Shown: positions 30,057 to 38,268 of the stretch, piece after piece
Position numbering within the stretch: the first letter of the stretch is position 1
Layout: every line of letters begins with the position of its first letter
Origin: a virus
Length of the DNA stretch: 42,155 bases
Virus record (IMG/VR): IMGVR_UViG_3300027963_000006
Span: 1-42,155 of that record
Strand: one strand, 5' to 3'
Notes under the pieces: model-generated
Database searches by the model: none
What the model was told of the DNA's origin: nothing
What the model saw: the letters and a program-made list of their open reading frames with translations, nothing else
Program-made: the position numbers and the translations under genes

Positions 30057-30440
30057 TCAAGTCCGCCGGGCTTCTCGGCACGCTTGACGCATCCATGTCC
30101 TGTTCGACATTGACTCAAACCAGAGCCTCGCAAACACCGCGACGGTATGCTCGCCGACGCTTGCGTAGAGCGACCGCAGTTGCTCGCTGTCGCCCCACAT
30201 CGCCTCAACATCCTCTCGCACCTTGGCGATCAATACCTTGGCGTCTTGAATGGCTGCCGACTGCGACTCCGGCTGCGTGCGTGCAAGCTTCGTCCAATGC
30301 TCTGCGTTCCAGCAGCGGCAGATCGCGTCCACAAACTCGTCAAACGCACGGCCGGCGTTGACCGCTCGAGGTCCGATCTCCTGCCTCAGTCGGCTGCGCA
30401 GGTGCGGCAGCATTCCGCCCGGCGCGTCGCCCACCGTCAC
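30057..30440 (-). CDS. Helical protein of unknown function
   Basis: 127 residues if the GTG at 30440 is used (overlapping the upstream stop as GTGA); an ATG at 30413 gives 118. LRSRLRQEIGPRAVNAGRAFDEFVDAICRCWN then AKVLIAKVREDVEAMWGDSEQLRSL. Arg-rich C-terminus (MRQACREARRT). Unknown. Confidence 0.6.
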   Translation of the reverse strand: MTVGDAPGGMLPHLRSRLRQEIGPRAVNAGRAFDEFVDAICRCWNAEHWTKLARTQPESQSAAIQDAKVLIAKVREDVEAMWGDSEQLRSLYASVGEHTVAVFARLWFESMSNRTWMRQACREARRT

Positions 30441-30739
30441 CTCCCGCCCGCAGGCCGTGGTGGTGCATCAGGCGTGGACGACGCGCCGGCCGCCTTTCCG
30501 CCACAAGCAGGACAGGTAGTCCTGTGGCCGTCTCCGTGGACGATATAGCCTCGCCCACCGCAGTCAGCACAGACGGCCGGCTTGGGCTTTGGGGGCTCTG
30601 GCGTGGGTTCTGGAGCCTTCTCAGGTGCCGTGGTGGCATATGCTGCCGAGACAGCCGCCGAGGCTCTAGGAGCCTCACGGTCAATCTGCGCAGGATCTGC
30701 TGACAGAGCGGCGAGAACGGAGAGGATGTATTGCCACAT
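30437..30739 (-). CDS. Small protein with a zinc-ribbon and an N-terminal hydrophobic stretch
   Basis: 100 residues. MWQYILSVLAALSA is hydrophobic and may be a signal or membrane anchor. A Pro-rich linker (EPTPEPPKPKP) leads to CADCGGRGYIVHGDGHRTTCPACGG, a DnaJ-like zinc site. This suggests a protein with an RNA- or protein-binding zinc domain next to the membrane. Unknown role. Confidence 0.6.
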   Translation of the reverse strand: MWQYILSVLAALSADPAQIDREAPRASAAVSAAYATTAPEKAPEPTPEPPKPKPAVCADCGGRGYIVHGDGHRTTCPACGGKAAGASSTPDAPPRPAGGR

Positions 30740-30742
30740 GCG

Positions 30743-31003
30743 TCACCATCCTTGCCCGTGGTTGACGATTCTGTGGCCGTCAGCATCCACGCGAGCGTGG
30801 ACGACGTATGCCTGATCTGTAGGGGCGGGCTCTGCAAACATCATTGCCCACAGCCCGAGTCGGGCAAGCCTCTGGATGAGCCGCAGCACGGGCCGCTGTG
30901 GCTCGGGCTTTACCGGCGAGTAGTCGGATGTCGCTGCCCACCAGGTGATCAGCACGGCCACCAGGCCGACGACAACGGCGGATTGAATTTCCTTCTGGGT
31001 CAT
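30743..31003 (-). CDS. One-helix membrane protein
   Basis: 86 residues from the ATG at 31003, overlapping the GlsB-like stop (ATGA). MTQKEIQSAVVVGLVAVLITWWAATSDYSP is a membrane helix near the N-terminus; the remainder is cytoplasmic or periplasmic and helical (VLRLIQRLARLGLWAMM). It is in the membrane/lysis cluster, so a spanin- or holin-accessory role is possible. Confidence 0.6.
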   Translation of the reverse strand: MTQKEIQSAVVVGLVAVLITWWAATSDYSPVKPEPQRPVLRLIQRLARLGLWAMMFAEPAPTDQAYVVHARVDADGHRIVNHGQGW

Positions 31004-31227
31004 CGGTCGTCGCTCCATAGCGAGTAGAGGAACATGACAACGCAGGCACCGATCACGCTACCGATCAGCCCGGCAGGGGCGTCGCCGAACGGCAGGCCGC
31101 CGGCGAGCGAGCCGATGATGCCAAGTCCGATAGTCGGCACCCAACCGTCAGGACACTTGCCCGGCATAATCCATTTGGCGGCGCCGCCGACGATCGCACC
31201 GAATACGAGCCAGAGAAGCAGACCCAT
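31000..31227 (-). CDS. GlsB/YeaQ/YmgE-type membrane protein (holin candidate)
   Basis: 75 residues with three membrane helices. LLWLVFGAIVGGAAKWIMPGKCPDGWVPTIGLGIIGSLAGGL matches the Transgly_assoc family (G-x-x-x-G, MPG, LGIIGSLAGG). It has a GGAGACACGC ribosome site. In a phage late operon next to an exported peptidase this small multi-helix protein may act as a holin; family knowledge gives only an association with cell-wall stress. Confidence 0.8.
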   Translation of the reverse strand: MGLLLWLVFGAIVGGAAKWIMPGKCPDGWVPTIGLGIIGSLAGGLPFGDAPAGLIGSVIGACVVMFLYSLWSDDR

Positions 31228-31236
31228 GCGTGTCTC

Positions 31237-32313
31237 CTAGTTGGGTGATGGCGTGAGCCAGTTGCCGTGGTCAAGGTCGCGGTAGCGGAAGTTGATGCCG
31301 CTGATTGAAAACGAGTCGTTTCCAGATAGCATCGCGTCAACGGTCTCGCGGCTCACCCAGAACGAGCCGTCAGGTTGGTCTGCCGGCCACTTTGGGCCAG
31401 CATTGAACGAGCCCCAGCTGTTCATGCACAAAAGACCGTCACGCTTGCCTTCGTTCTTGGCGTACCTCACGGCGATGAAGCACATGCAGTGCGCCCACGA
31501 GCCACTCCGAGGAGCAAACCCATCGGCATCACGTTGCGAGGAAAAGCCAACGCCGCTGCACACTGGAACGCAGTAGCCGCTTTCAATGCTCGCAGCCGCC
31601 TCGTCAAAGTTCCGAACCAGTGCCACGTTCTTGGCAGTGTTCTTGTTGGCCAGCTTTGCAAGCGAGATCCCGGCCTGCCCGCCACCGCAGAGTAGGTTGC
31701 CCCATTCCTTCGCCCTAGTGGGGCTGTAGTTCGTGAGATCGGCACCGGGATACTGCTGGCGAAACAAGATGCCGCCGACGCTCGGGTCTTTGCACTTGCC
31801 GGCGACCCACCGTGCAGCTGCTCCTCCGTAAGAGCCATCGCTGTACCCGGCCTGACTGACAGGAGGGAGACGCCCAGCGGTGCGACTTCCTGAATACAGT
31901 GGTTCAGTTGCAACGAGCTTCGGAGGCTCTGGCAATTCGCCTTCGGCCCAATCCACACATTGGCCCACATAGCTTCCCATAGCCCAACCAAAGCTTGTGC
32001 AGTCACCGATCCCCTGCTTCCACGGGCCGAATGGCTTGCCGTAGACCTGGCGGTGAGCACGGTCGGCAAATCGGTAGAGGAATGTGTCCTTCTGCTTGGC
32101 GTTCTTGATCACGTCCTTTGCTGCATCCGAGAACAGCGGCTGATCAAGTTCTGCTAGAAACCGTGCCGTGCCTGCCGGATCTGGCGTGTAGCCGAACCGG
32201 GCATCAATAGCGTCCGCCGTGCGGCGCGTGGCACGCTCAACGAGCGCGCCGAGGATCGCCATGACAATCACGAAGGCGACTGCAGAGACCGACCAACGGT
32301 TAGCGCGTGACAT
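31237..32313 (-). CDS. Membrane-anchored papain-like (C1) cysteine peptidase, lysis candidate
   Basis: 358 residues from the ATG at 32313. Helix WSVSAVAFVIVMAILGALVE near the start is a signal-anchor. The catalytic Gln100 and Cys105 lie in QGIGDCTSFGWAMG, His275 in GSWAHCMCFIAV and Asn298 in CMNSWGSFNAGP, which together complete a papain-type active site. Phage lysis enzymes are normally muramidases, amidases or CHAP; a C1 peptidase here would suit a host whose envelope has a protein layer or different wall. It may instead act on virion or host proteins. Confidence 0.7.
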   Translation of the reverse strand: MSRANRWSVSAVAFVIVMAILGALVERATRRTADAIDARFGYTPDPAGTARFLAELDQPLFSDAAKDVIKNAKQKDTFLYRFADRAHRQVYGKPFGPWKQGIGDCTSFGWAMGSYVGQCVDWAEGELPEPPKLVATEPLYSGSRTAGRLPPVSQAGYSDGSYGGAAARWVAGKCKDPSVGGILFRQQYPGADLTNYSPTRAKEWGNLLCGGGQAGISLAKLANKNTAKNVALVRNFDEAAASIESGYCVPVCSGVGFSSQRDADGFAPRSGSWAHCMCFIAVRYAKNEGKRDGLLCMNSWGSFNAGPKWPADQPDGSFWVSRETVDAMLSGNDSFSISGINFRYRDLDHGNWLTPSPN

Positions 32314-32857
32314 CGGCGGCGGCCCTCGACAGGTCACGGAGTGCAGAGACCCACGCCGCCCGGCTCTCGGGCGTCACAGGACCGCCAGACGAGCCCACGG
32401 CGTCGTCAAGGAACCGATGGACGGCGTCCCTCACCTGTGGCTGGCGAGCGCCGATGCTCTCTCCTTTGCACCGCATCTCGCGGGCGGCGATCCGCAGGTC
32501 GTCAAACGCCACGCCCGTCTTCAGACGCTGATCGTGCGAGCCGTCCCACTCAATGCAGTCGGCGAGCTCACCGCACAGAGCCGACATAGTCGCCGCGTCC
32601 TCGGCGGCCCGCTCGCCGATGAACTTGCCACGCAGCGTGAACGCATCAGGCGGCACTGGTGCCGGCTCAGGTTTTGGCGTGCTCGAGCTGCGAGGCATGA
32701 ACGAGATGGCAGCAGCGACGACCAGGGCCAGCACAGCAACGTGCTTGCCGTCGAGCGTGGGCATCTTTGCTGTGGCATACCACGCTTTCACCCTCTCGGT
32801 GATCTGCTGGCCAGCGAGGACGTAGACGGCAAACGCCACAAGGAGAGCAGTGATCAC
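32300..32857 (-). CDS. Membrane protein with a soluble helical domain
   Basis: 185 residues with a GTG start at 32857 that overlaps the holin-like stop (GTGA). Two N-terminal helices (TALLVAFAVYVLAG and HVAVLALVVAAAISF), a Pro-rich spacer (PKPEPAPVPP) and a soluble domain DAFTLRGKFIGERAAEDAATMSALCGELADCIEWDG. Could be a spanin-like or peptidase-helper protein. Confidence 0.65.
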   Translation of the reverse strand: MITALLVAFAVYVLAGQQITERVKAWYATAKMPTLDGKHVAVLALVVAAAISFMPRSSSTPKPEPAPVPPDAFTLRGKFIGERAAEDAATMSALCGELADCIEWDGSHDQRLKTGVAFDDLRIAAREMRCKGESIGARQPQVRDAVHRFLDDAVGSSGGPVTPESRAAWVSALRDLSRAAADVTR

Positions 32858-33216
32858 GTTGACGACCTCACCATTGGGAGCATGGATTCAACGGCACCGG
32901 CCGCGAGAGCCAGAACAAACGCACGCAAAGCCGGACGCAGGATTGCCCACGCTGGATACGCCACGAGCGGCACGCACCGGCTGGCTGTCGTGTCAAAGAG
33001 CGCAGCCACGGCGGCCACGGCGATCGCCTTCTTCTCAGGGCCGGACAACGACTTGACGCGGTCAAGCGTCTCCACGGCTAGCCGAAGCAGGGCGACCATG
33101 AGCTCGCCAAACTCCTGCCAGGTCAGACCGTCAGCCGCCGTACGCCGAGCGTCGGACAGGAATGACATAACTTTTGCGTCGAGGCCGGCGACGGCGGATG
33201 GATGGTCTGATGCCAT
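32854..33216 (-). CDS. Holin-like membrane protein
   Basis: 120 residues. ALLRLAVETLDRVKSLSGPEKKAIAVAAVAALFD (helix 1) and CVPLVAYPAWAILRPALRAFVLALAAGAVESM (helix 2 and possible 3) are hydrophobic. The charged N-terminus (MASDHPSAV) and position directly before the membrane/peptidase genes favour a holin. Not a strong family match. Confidence 0.55.
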   Translation of the reverse strand: MASDHPSAVAGLDAKVMSFLSDARRTAADGLTWQEFGELMVALLRLAVETLDRVKSLSGPEKKAIAVAAVAALFDTTASRCVPLVAYPAWAILRPALRAFVLALAAGAVESMLPMVRSST

Positions 33217-33234
33217 GCCGCCTAGTCTGCCGGT

Positions 33235-34011
33235 CTACGTGGCAATCCTGACCGGGTCTGACTCCCTGTGGAGAACCAACGCAATCGCCGCATAGCAGGC
33301 GATGTCCTTGAGCGTGTCCTCTACTCCGTCAAATTCGCACCTGCCGTTACGAAAGAACGCCTTGAGCCTGTGCATCTTGTCGGAGATCCTCAAGATGCAG
33401 CCCGCCCAGGCTGGCATGTTCACGACATCTGCACTCTGTCGGATGTTGCTCAGTGCGTCCTCGTCAATGCCGTAGTCAAGCGTCTTTCTGAGGTGCAGCT
33501 GCTTGAGCTCGTCGAGTACGTCAAGAAACTCCCGCGAGCCTGGCCTGATGTCGTCCTGCTTGGAAAGGATGCTGTCACCAGTCCAGCGGATGTCGTCCGG
33601 TGCAGCATCCATTTCTTTCTGCCCCTGCAGAATCCAGTCCACAGGCACCGTCTCCTCGGGCTCGGCACGGTCGGCAGCATATTTCTCGGCGCTGGCCTGC
33701 GTGATCTCCTTCCACACTTCCGGTGCGTCGTCTGCCGGCTGGCACTTACCACCGTCGCAGCATCCGCCGGAAAACAACTGGTCAGGCGTCGGCATGGAAG
33801 CGTTGCCGGCCAAGCGAGTCTCCACGGCCTCCCGCAGCTGCGTGTTGGTGTTCTGAAGATCCGTAATAAATCCTTGCATCTTTTTCCTTTCAAGTAGAAG
33901 TCGTGCAACGTCTGCGGCGAGAGAGCCTGCAGTGCCGGTCCACTGCCCTTGGTAGCGGTACGCTCGCTGGCGTGCGTCGGCTAGATAGTCGTCTGTCAAT
34001 TCGTAATCCAT
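33235..34011 (-). CDS. MazG-like / nucleotide-modification-associated domain protein
   Basis: 258 residues. The C-terminal third (LHLRKTLDYGIDEDALSNIRQSADVVNMPAWAGCILRISDKMHRLKAFF, then EFDGVEDTLKDIACYAAIALVL) has the DYG and E-D-x-x-x-D-x-x-x-Y patterns of MazG-like/DUF6378 domains. They hydrolyse nucleotides or (p)ppGpp-like molecules in the host. The first half is acidic with a CCDGGKC stretch and may be a separate binding region. Location among virion-late genes is odd for a metabolic enzyme. Confidence 0.75.
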   Translation of the reverse strand: MDYELTDDYLADARQRAYRYQGQWTGTAGSLAADVARLLLERKKMQGFITDLQNTNTQLREAVETRLAGNASMPTPDQLFSGGCCDGGKCQPADDAPEVWKEITQASAEKYAADRAEPEETVPVDWILQGQKEMDAAPDDIRWTGDSILSKQDDIRPGSREFLDVLDELKQLHLRKTLDYGIDEDALSNIRQSADVVNMPAWAGCILRISDKMHRLKAFFRNGRCEFDGVEDTLKDIACYAAIALVLHRESDPVRIAT

Positions 34012-34014
34012 GCG

Positions 34015-35088
34015 TCAACGCTTTGCTCTGAGGTCTCTGTCGCAGTAGATCGGCATCGCCTTCGTCACCTCATTCCGGCCGTGGTCAATGACGATGCACG
34101 CCTGACACGGAGGCTCATACGCAGCCTTGATTCGTGTGGCGTATGCCGAATGCCCGATAACGCTACCGTTTGCGACGTAGCGTCCGGCTCGCAACCACTG
34201 GAACTGATGCCAATGGCCAAAGCAGGTGAGGTCTGCTCGAGTGACGGCATCCCAAGCGGCAATAGCTTTGTTGGTCGGGATCGTGATTCCACCGACGCCT
34301 CCTCCGTATCGGATGGCGTGGCCGTGATGAAAGCGAATACGGAAGCCGTCTAAGTCAACGTAATTGAGGTAGCCTGTGCCAACCTGCCACTGCACATTCT
34401 TTCGCTTTTCCTCGCTGGCGAGCGTCAGGTAGAGGTGCTGCTCAAAGCTGTGCTCCATCTCTGTGCCGATTCTGAGCTTCTCAGTGGATCGCCCGTGGTT
34501 TCCGCTGTTCGTGGCGACGATGATAGAGCTTGCCCTATCAGACACAGCGTCAATGAAAGCCCGCAGCCTTTCGCCTATCCAGCGTGTTGCGGCAAGCGGC
34601 GCCAGTTGGGCCAGCTCTGCAGTGTCGTCGTGAATGTGACCACTAAGAAGGTCACCTCCAAGCCAGACGACTACTCTGTCAATGCGGGCCAACTGCCGCT
34701 CATGGTCAAGAAGGCGAAAGAATCGTTCGTGAAGCTCATCAAGACGCTTTTGACATACGTCAAGGCTGTAGTCGTTGAGCCCGTTCACAGTCCGAGGATC
34801 AACACGCTCCTCGCAGTGAATGTCTGACAGCAGCACGACCATAGTCGCGTCATGCTTTTTGTGCTTGCCGACGCTGGCCGACACACTGCCAGAAGGCTTG
34901 ATTCCTTTGAGTTGCACCAGGGCGTCACCACGCTCCCTCTCCCGGTCGATCTGAGCCAGGGCGGACTTGTACCGCCCCTTCAGCGTGGCCACCTCAGAAC
35001 GCAGCCTGGCGAGCTCTGCGTCGGCGGCCAGCTGCTGCGAGTTGTCGATTGACTCGGCAACATCGGCGATCAGGCTTTTGCGAGCCAT
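34015..35088 (-). CDS. Metallophosphoesterase with a coiled-coil N-terminus
   Basis: 357 residues from the ATG at 35088. Residues 10-60 form a coiled-coil (DVAESIDNSQQLAADAELARLRSEVATLKG). The calcineurin-like motifs are D-x-H at 89-91 (LLSDIHCEE), GGD at 145-147 (WLGGDLLSGH), GNH at 196-198 (NSGNHGRS), HHGH at 254-257 and GHWH at 291-294. Such enzymes hydrolyse phosphoesters and can be nucleases or 2',3'-cyclic nucleotide enzymes. Unusual in a tail-to-lysis gap; may process DNA ends or host nucleotides. Confidence 0.88.
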   Translation of the reverse strand: MARKSLIADVAESIDNSQQLAADAELARLRSEVATLKGRYKSALAQIDRERERGDALVQLKGIKPSGSVSASVGKHKKHDATMVVLLSDIHCEERVDPRTVNGLNDYSLDVCQKRLDELHERFFRLLDHERQLARIDRVVVWLGGDLLSGHIHDDTAELAQLAPLAATRWIGERLRAFIDAVSDRASSIIVATNSGNHGRSTEKLRIGTEMEHSFEQHLYLTLASEEKRKNVQWQVGTGYLNYVDLDGFRIRFHHGHAIRYGGGVGGITIPTNKAIAAWDAVTRADLTCFGHWHQFQWLRAGRYVANGSVIGHSAYATRIKAAYEPPCQACIVIDHGRNEVTKAMPIYCDRDLRAKR

Positions 35089-35333
35089 TCGTTGACTCCT
35101 TGAGTTCCGACTGTTGCGATGCCACGCTCGCGCAGCTGGGCAGCAATGAACCGGGCGGCAGTGTTTCGAGGCACCTTGAGCTGCCCGGACTTCCACGCGG
35201 CCCTGAGCTCCTCGAGCTCGGCCTGGTGCTCTGGCGCGACACGCTCGTGCCACGGAGGAGTGCCATGCACCTTCCGAGGGAGAGACTCAATCACGGCGGC
35301 GACGAGACTTCCGCTGTGGCGTTTCCGTGCCAT
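35070..35333 (-). CDS. Small protein with a helix-turn-helix-like C-terminus
   Basis: 87 residues from the ATG at 35333. The C-terminal half VPRNTAARFIAAQLRERGIATVGTQGVNEWLAK resembles a HTH (TAARFIAAQL, TQGVNEWL). Start MARKRHSG is basic. It overlaps the next upstream gene by 47 bases. Possibly a regulator or small DNA-binding protein. Confidence 0.6.
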   Translation of the reverse strand: MARKRHSGSLVAAVIESLPRKVHGTPPWHERVAPEHQAELEELRAAWKSGQLKVPRNTAARFIAAQLRERGIATVGTQGVNEWLAKA

Positions 35334-35484
35334 CGGCCTGCTCCTTTTGCTGAAGGTGAATCCAGCCGTCATCGTCTGGGATTCCGCCCCCGGCCACGTC
35401 GTCATCTTCCTCGTCGCTGTCAAACGGCGACAGGTCCGCAGGCGGCTGCGTCTTGGGCTTCGGCTGTGATCGCTGGCGTCCCAT
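35287..35484 (-). CDS. Small acidic/basic protein, uncertain
   Basis: 65 residues starting MGRQRSQPKPKTQPPADL with an acidic DSDEEDDDVAGGGIPDDDG middle and a basic end QRKSRRRRD. The polar composition makes an intrinsically disordered protein likely. Overlap with the downstream gene is longer than elsewhere, so the call or the neighbour's start may be wrong. Confidence 0.45.
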   Translation of the reverse strand: MGRQRSQPKPKTQPPADLSPFDSDEEDDDVAGGGIPDDDGWIHLQQKEQADGTETPQRKSRRRRD

Positions 35485-35505
35485 GCCGATAGGTTGGCAG
35501 GCATG

Positions 35506-35940
35506 TCAAGCGTTACGCCTGGCGTTCTTGATCGCACGACGCACAAGCAGCCTGCCTGCAACGTCAAGGAACGGCAGGCCGCGTGCCTCGGCCTCCGCAC
35601 GCATGACGGCAACCACCTCGGCAATTCGTTCTGGCTTTTCGCACTCATCGCATCCCCACGCGTCCATTTGTGCCGCCTTGGCTCGGCAGGCACACGTTGG
35701 TGTTGGCTCAATGCCAAACCGCTTCAACAGCTTTGATAGCTCAGTGCCAGGCCCGTGGCCCAGCGGTGCCGCTGTCTGCTGTTTCTCTGGCAGGCGAGAG
35801 ACTCGCGGGTACGCATAATGCTCAGTGTCGATTGTCCAGTCGTCGCCATCTTGCGCGACGACGCACGGCATTACCTCTGCAAGAGAGTAGCCTCGCTCTC
35901 GGCACCGAGACGCTAGATAAGATTTATTGCAGACAATCAT
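35506..35940 (-). CDS. Conserved small Cys-containing protein
   Basis: 144 residues. MIVCNKSYLASRCRERGYSLAEVMPCVVAQDGDDWTID is a distinctive N-terminus I recall in phage-like sequences from similar environments. CACRAKAAQMDAWGCDECEKP may bind a metal. It overlaps the gene before it by ATGA. Unknown function. Confidence 0.65.
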   Translation of the reverse strand: MIVCNKSYLASRCRERGYSLAEVMPCVVAQDGDDWTIDTEHYAYPRVSRLPEKQQTAAPLGHGPGTELSKLLKRFGIEPTPTCACRAKAAQMDAWGCDECEKPERIAEVVAVMRAEAEARGLPFLDVAGRLLVRRAIKNARRNA

Positions 35941-36569
35941 GGGAGAGGATTAAAGGACAGCATAACGCTGCCGCTAGATGCCGGAAGACTGCCTCCGCCG
36001 CTCAGAGTGAGCGGAGCCACAGTTGAAAAATCAACTAGCACATCACCAGACGGAGAAAGAGTGCCAACAACGTCGCTACATCCTTGGTAAGTTGCCGTAC
36101 CTCCTTGCGAAATTGGCACTTTTGGATCAGCACTACGACATGCAGAAACAGCTTGCGCCGATTTGTCACTTACCTGCACGACTGCAGCACACCTAACGCT
36201 TGTTCCAACTGAAAAAAACATCAGCACAATTTCCATCAATTGCGCTGATCCTAATTCGTAAGATCCAACAAACCCACACCTATCACTCATGCCATTGTAG
36301 CTGCATATGCTTCTGGAATTAATTGGTGTGCCCGACGAGTAGCTAAAATATAAGCCTCCACTACCTGATGCACTTACTGAATATGAATTATCGGGACACG
36401 GAAAAGTGAATAAAGAGATAGACCACAAACCAGAAGCAGTGCCAGAAGTTGAGACAGCAATGCTTTTTCCCAATTGGCACAATGTAGTGACAGTCACACA
36501 GCAGCTGCAATCCTCTGCCAAGCTGCCGCTCTTATTGATCAGCGAGCCATTTTTTGTGACGAGTGGCAT
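35937..36569 (-). CDS. Small virion protein, tail-tip cluster
   Basis: 210 residues starting MPLVTKNGSLINKSGSLAEDC, a pattern seen in short phage virion proteins. Very Ser/Gly/Cys-rich. The ATG at 36569 overlaps the upstream stop (TAATG). The region is less GC-rich than the rest of the window, which suggests recent acquisition. Probably a tail-tip or fibre protein. Confidence 0.6.
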   Translation of the reverse strand: MPLVTKNGSLINKSGSLAEDCSCCVTVTTLCQLGKSIAVSTSGTASGLWSISLFTFPCPDNSYSVSASGSGGLYFSYSSGTPINSRSICSYNGMSDRCGFVGSYELGSAQLMEIVLMFFSVGTSVRCAAVVQVSDKSAQAVSACRSADPKVPISQGGTATYQGCSDVVGTLSPSGDVLVDFSTVAPLTLSGGGSLPASSGSVMLSFNPLP

Positions 36570-37423
36570 TATGGACATGTAGTGGTGGAAATTGTGACAT
36601 CTGTCGGCGGCGGTGTCTTCTTGTTAAAGACAGTGAGCGTCTCCTTCGTGAATACTAGGCCAGATGATCCAAGCGTTACGCCGGTTATCACTTCTTGCTC
36701 AACAATCGCCTCGGTTTCGGCTGCTGTTAGAATCCACTCATAGCTGCTCTCGTAGTAGTTGAGATATGAGATTGCACATTTCTTAGTGCCAGTGCCTTTG
36801 ATTTCCGTAAACGGGTTATTGACATTAAAAGTCTTGTCGCCAGACGAAACTATTTTATAAGATCCTTTAGGCCACGGAGCCACAAACGTAGCAAGCACAG
36901 TTGTACGCTCAAATGAATGGCCAATACGGACAATAGCCCAACTTCCTGATTTGATCAGTGGAAATCCTTCTCCGCTGTAAGCTGACATCAATTCAGTGTT
37001 TGAGGCTTTGCATTTCACGTATGAGTGAAACTCTGAGCGATTCTCAAATCTGCACTGCACGACGCCGCTAACAGCTACCCTGCCAATCGCCCCAGCAGCA
37101 ATCGGCTCAACAGCCACGCCCCAGGAGGTTGTCTCCTCTGTCGGCATCCCTCCAGCAAGTACTGGAGTGTCTTGGAACGCTGTGCTGTCCAAGCTCATGG
37201 CAACACCATTGATTGCAACGATTCCCCAGCGATCCACTTTGACTGACGATGAGCAATAGGCCCACGTATACGGCTTGAGGACTGTTGACCCCGGAACGCC
37301 TGACGTTCCAGCGGATGCACCGAGCACCAGATCCGCAGCATCCTGCGCACGGTTCCATGCTCGAGCAGAGATCGCACCGCGCAGGGGCTGGCCTGGCTCA
37401 ATGCGTCCGTCTGGGCGTGCCAT
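36569..37423 (-). CDS. Tail-associated protein
   Basis: 284 residues starting MARPDGRIEPGQPLRGAISARAWNRAQDAADLVLG. The N-terminal helix-turn region and the beta-rich rest (TWAYCSSSVKVDRWGIVAING, VVQCRFENRSEFHSYVKCKAS) resemble phage tail-tip components. Coupled to its neighbours by TAATG. The C-terminus repeats Thr-rich segments (TISTTTCP). Function inferred from place. Confidence 0.6.
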   Translation of the reverse strand: MARPDGRIEPGQPLRGAISARAWNRAQDAADLVLGASAGTSGVPGSTVLKPYTWAYCSSSVKVDRWGIVAINGVAMSLDSTAFQDTPVLAGGMPTEETTSWGVAVEPIAAGAIGRVAVSGVVQCRFENRSEFHSYVKCKASNTELMSAYSGEGFPLIKSGSWAIVRIGHSFERTTVLATFVAPWPKGSYKIVSSGDKTFNVNNPFTEIKGTGTKKCAISYLNYYESSYEWILTAAETEAIVEQEVITGVTLGSSGLVFTKETLTVFNKKTPPPTDVTISTTTCP

Positions 37424-38268
37424 TACGAGGTTCCTATGCCGAGCACCGAGAAATCCGTCTCACGGTAAACCTGATTGACGTAGACAGTCTTTGGCCGCTT
37501 CAGCAGGTCATTGCCATCCACTGCGTCCTCGTACCGCACCCAGAGGTACTGGTGGCCTCCTTTTGTGATTCCGCCAATACTCCCGACAGATAGCCCTGTC
37601 TGGTTCTGCGAAGCTACAAAACGGAAAGCAAGGCTCCACGGGCCTTTTCCTTTTTCGTCGTCCCACTCCTGCGATCCAGTGCAGCCAACGAACAGCACCT
37701 CGCCACGCTGAAAGCCACGAAACGCCGAGAGGTTGGTTGTGCCAGTGACTCCAGCAACGCCGCGAATCCAGCCGCTTGTGATGTATGCGTTTGGCACGTC
37801 GTACGTCTCCTGCCACTGCAGGGCAGGCACGACAATGTCAACTCCGTTGACGCCGTTAGAGTCCACGCCTATGGCACCCTGCTGTGCCGGGCCAGTGCCG
37901 TACTTGAGCTCACCATACGCCTGCGTGATGTGCTGCGTACCGCCAGACGTGTCAAACGAACGAGACCGCTTCAGAGGATCATTGCCATCATCTGCGCCGT
38001 TCTTCTCGTACTGGATCGTGACCTGCCAAGCGTTGTCGCCAAGGAACGAGACGCTGTATTGCTCGGCACGCAGCTGCATTGAAGGCAGACCAGGGTACTG
38101 CCAGTAGCCGTCGTCGATGATCTTTTGGCTTGCGGCTGTATGAAGCTCAACGTCGTCAGTCGTGCCGAATACCTTGAACGACCGCGTGTAGGAGCTCGTC
38201 GCCTTCTTGCCCTTTCGGACAATCGTGGCCTGGCGAGAGTCGCCGTCCTCAATCCACGTCAGTGCCAT
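37423..38268 (-). CDS. Distal tail-like protein
   Basis: 281 residues starting MALTWIEDGDSRQATIVRKGKK. The motif WQYPGLPSMQLRAEQYSVSFLGDNAWQVTIQYEKNG near residue 60-90, then later WGETYDVPNAY-type beta strands (QWQETYDVPNAYITSGWIRG) fit a baseplate or distal-tail protein that follows the tape measure. It overlaps the tape-measure stop by TAATG. Confidence 0.6.
   Translation of the reverse strand: MALTWIEDGDSRQATIVRKGKKATSSYTRSFKVFGTTDDVELHTAASQKIIDDGYWQYPGLPSMQLRAEQYSVSFLGDNAWQVTIQYEKNGADDGNDPLKRSRSFDTSGGTQHITQAYGELKYGTGPAQQGAIGVDSNGVNGVDIVVPALQWQETYDVPNAYITSGWIRGVAGVTGTTNLSAFRGFQRGEVLFVGCTGSQEWDDEKGKGPWSLAFRFVASQNQTGLSVGSIGGITKGGHQYLWVRYEDAVDGNDLLKRPKTVYVNQVYRETDFSVLGIGTS

Noticed and set aside
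32219-33295. 358-residue plus-strand frame opposite the holin-like and membrane genes
   Set aside because: No domain pattern, and the minus-strand genes have good starts, coupling and membrane helices.
35070-35717. 215-residue long form at 35070-35717
   Set aside because: The N-terminal part overlaps two better genes and has no sensible composition; the ATG at 35333 is preferred.
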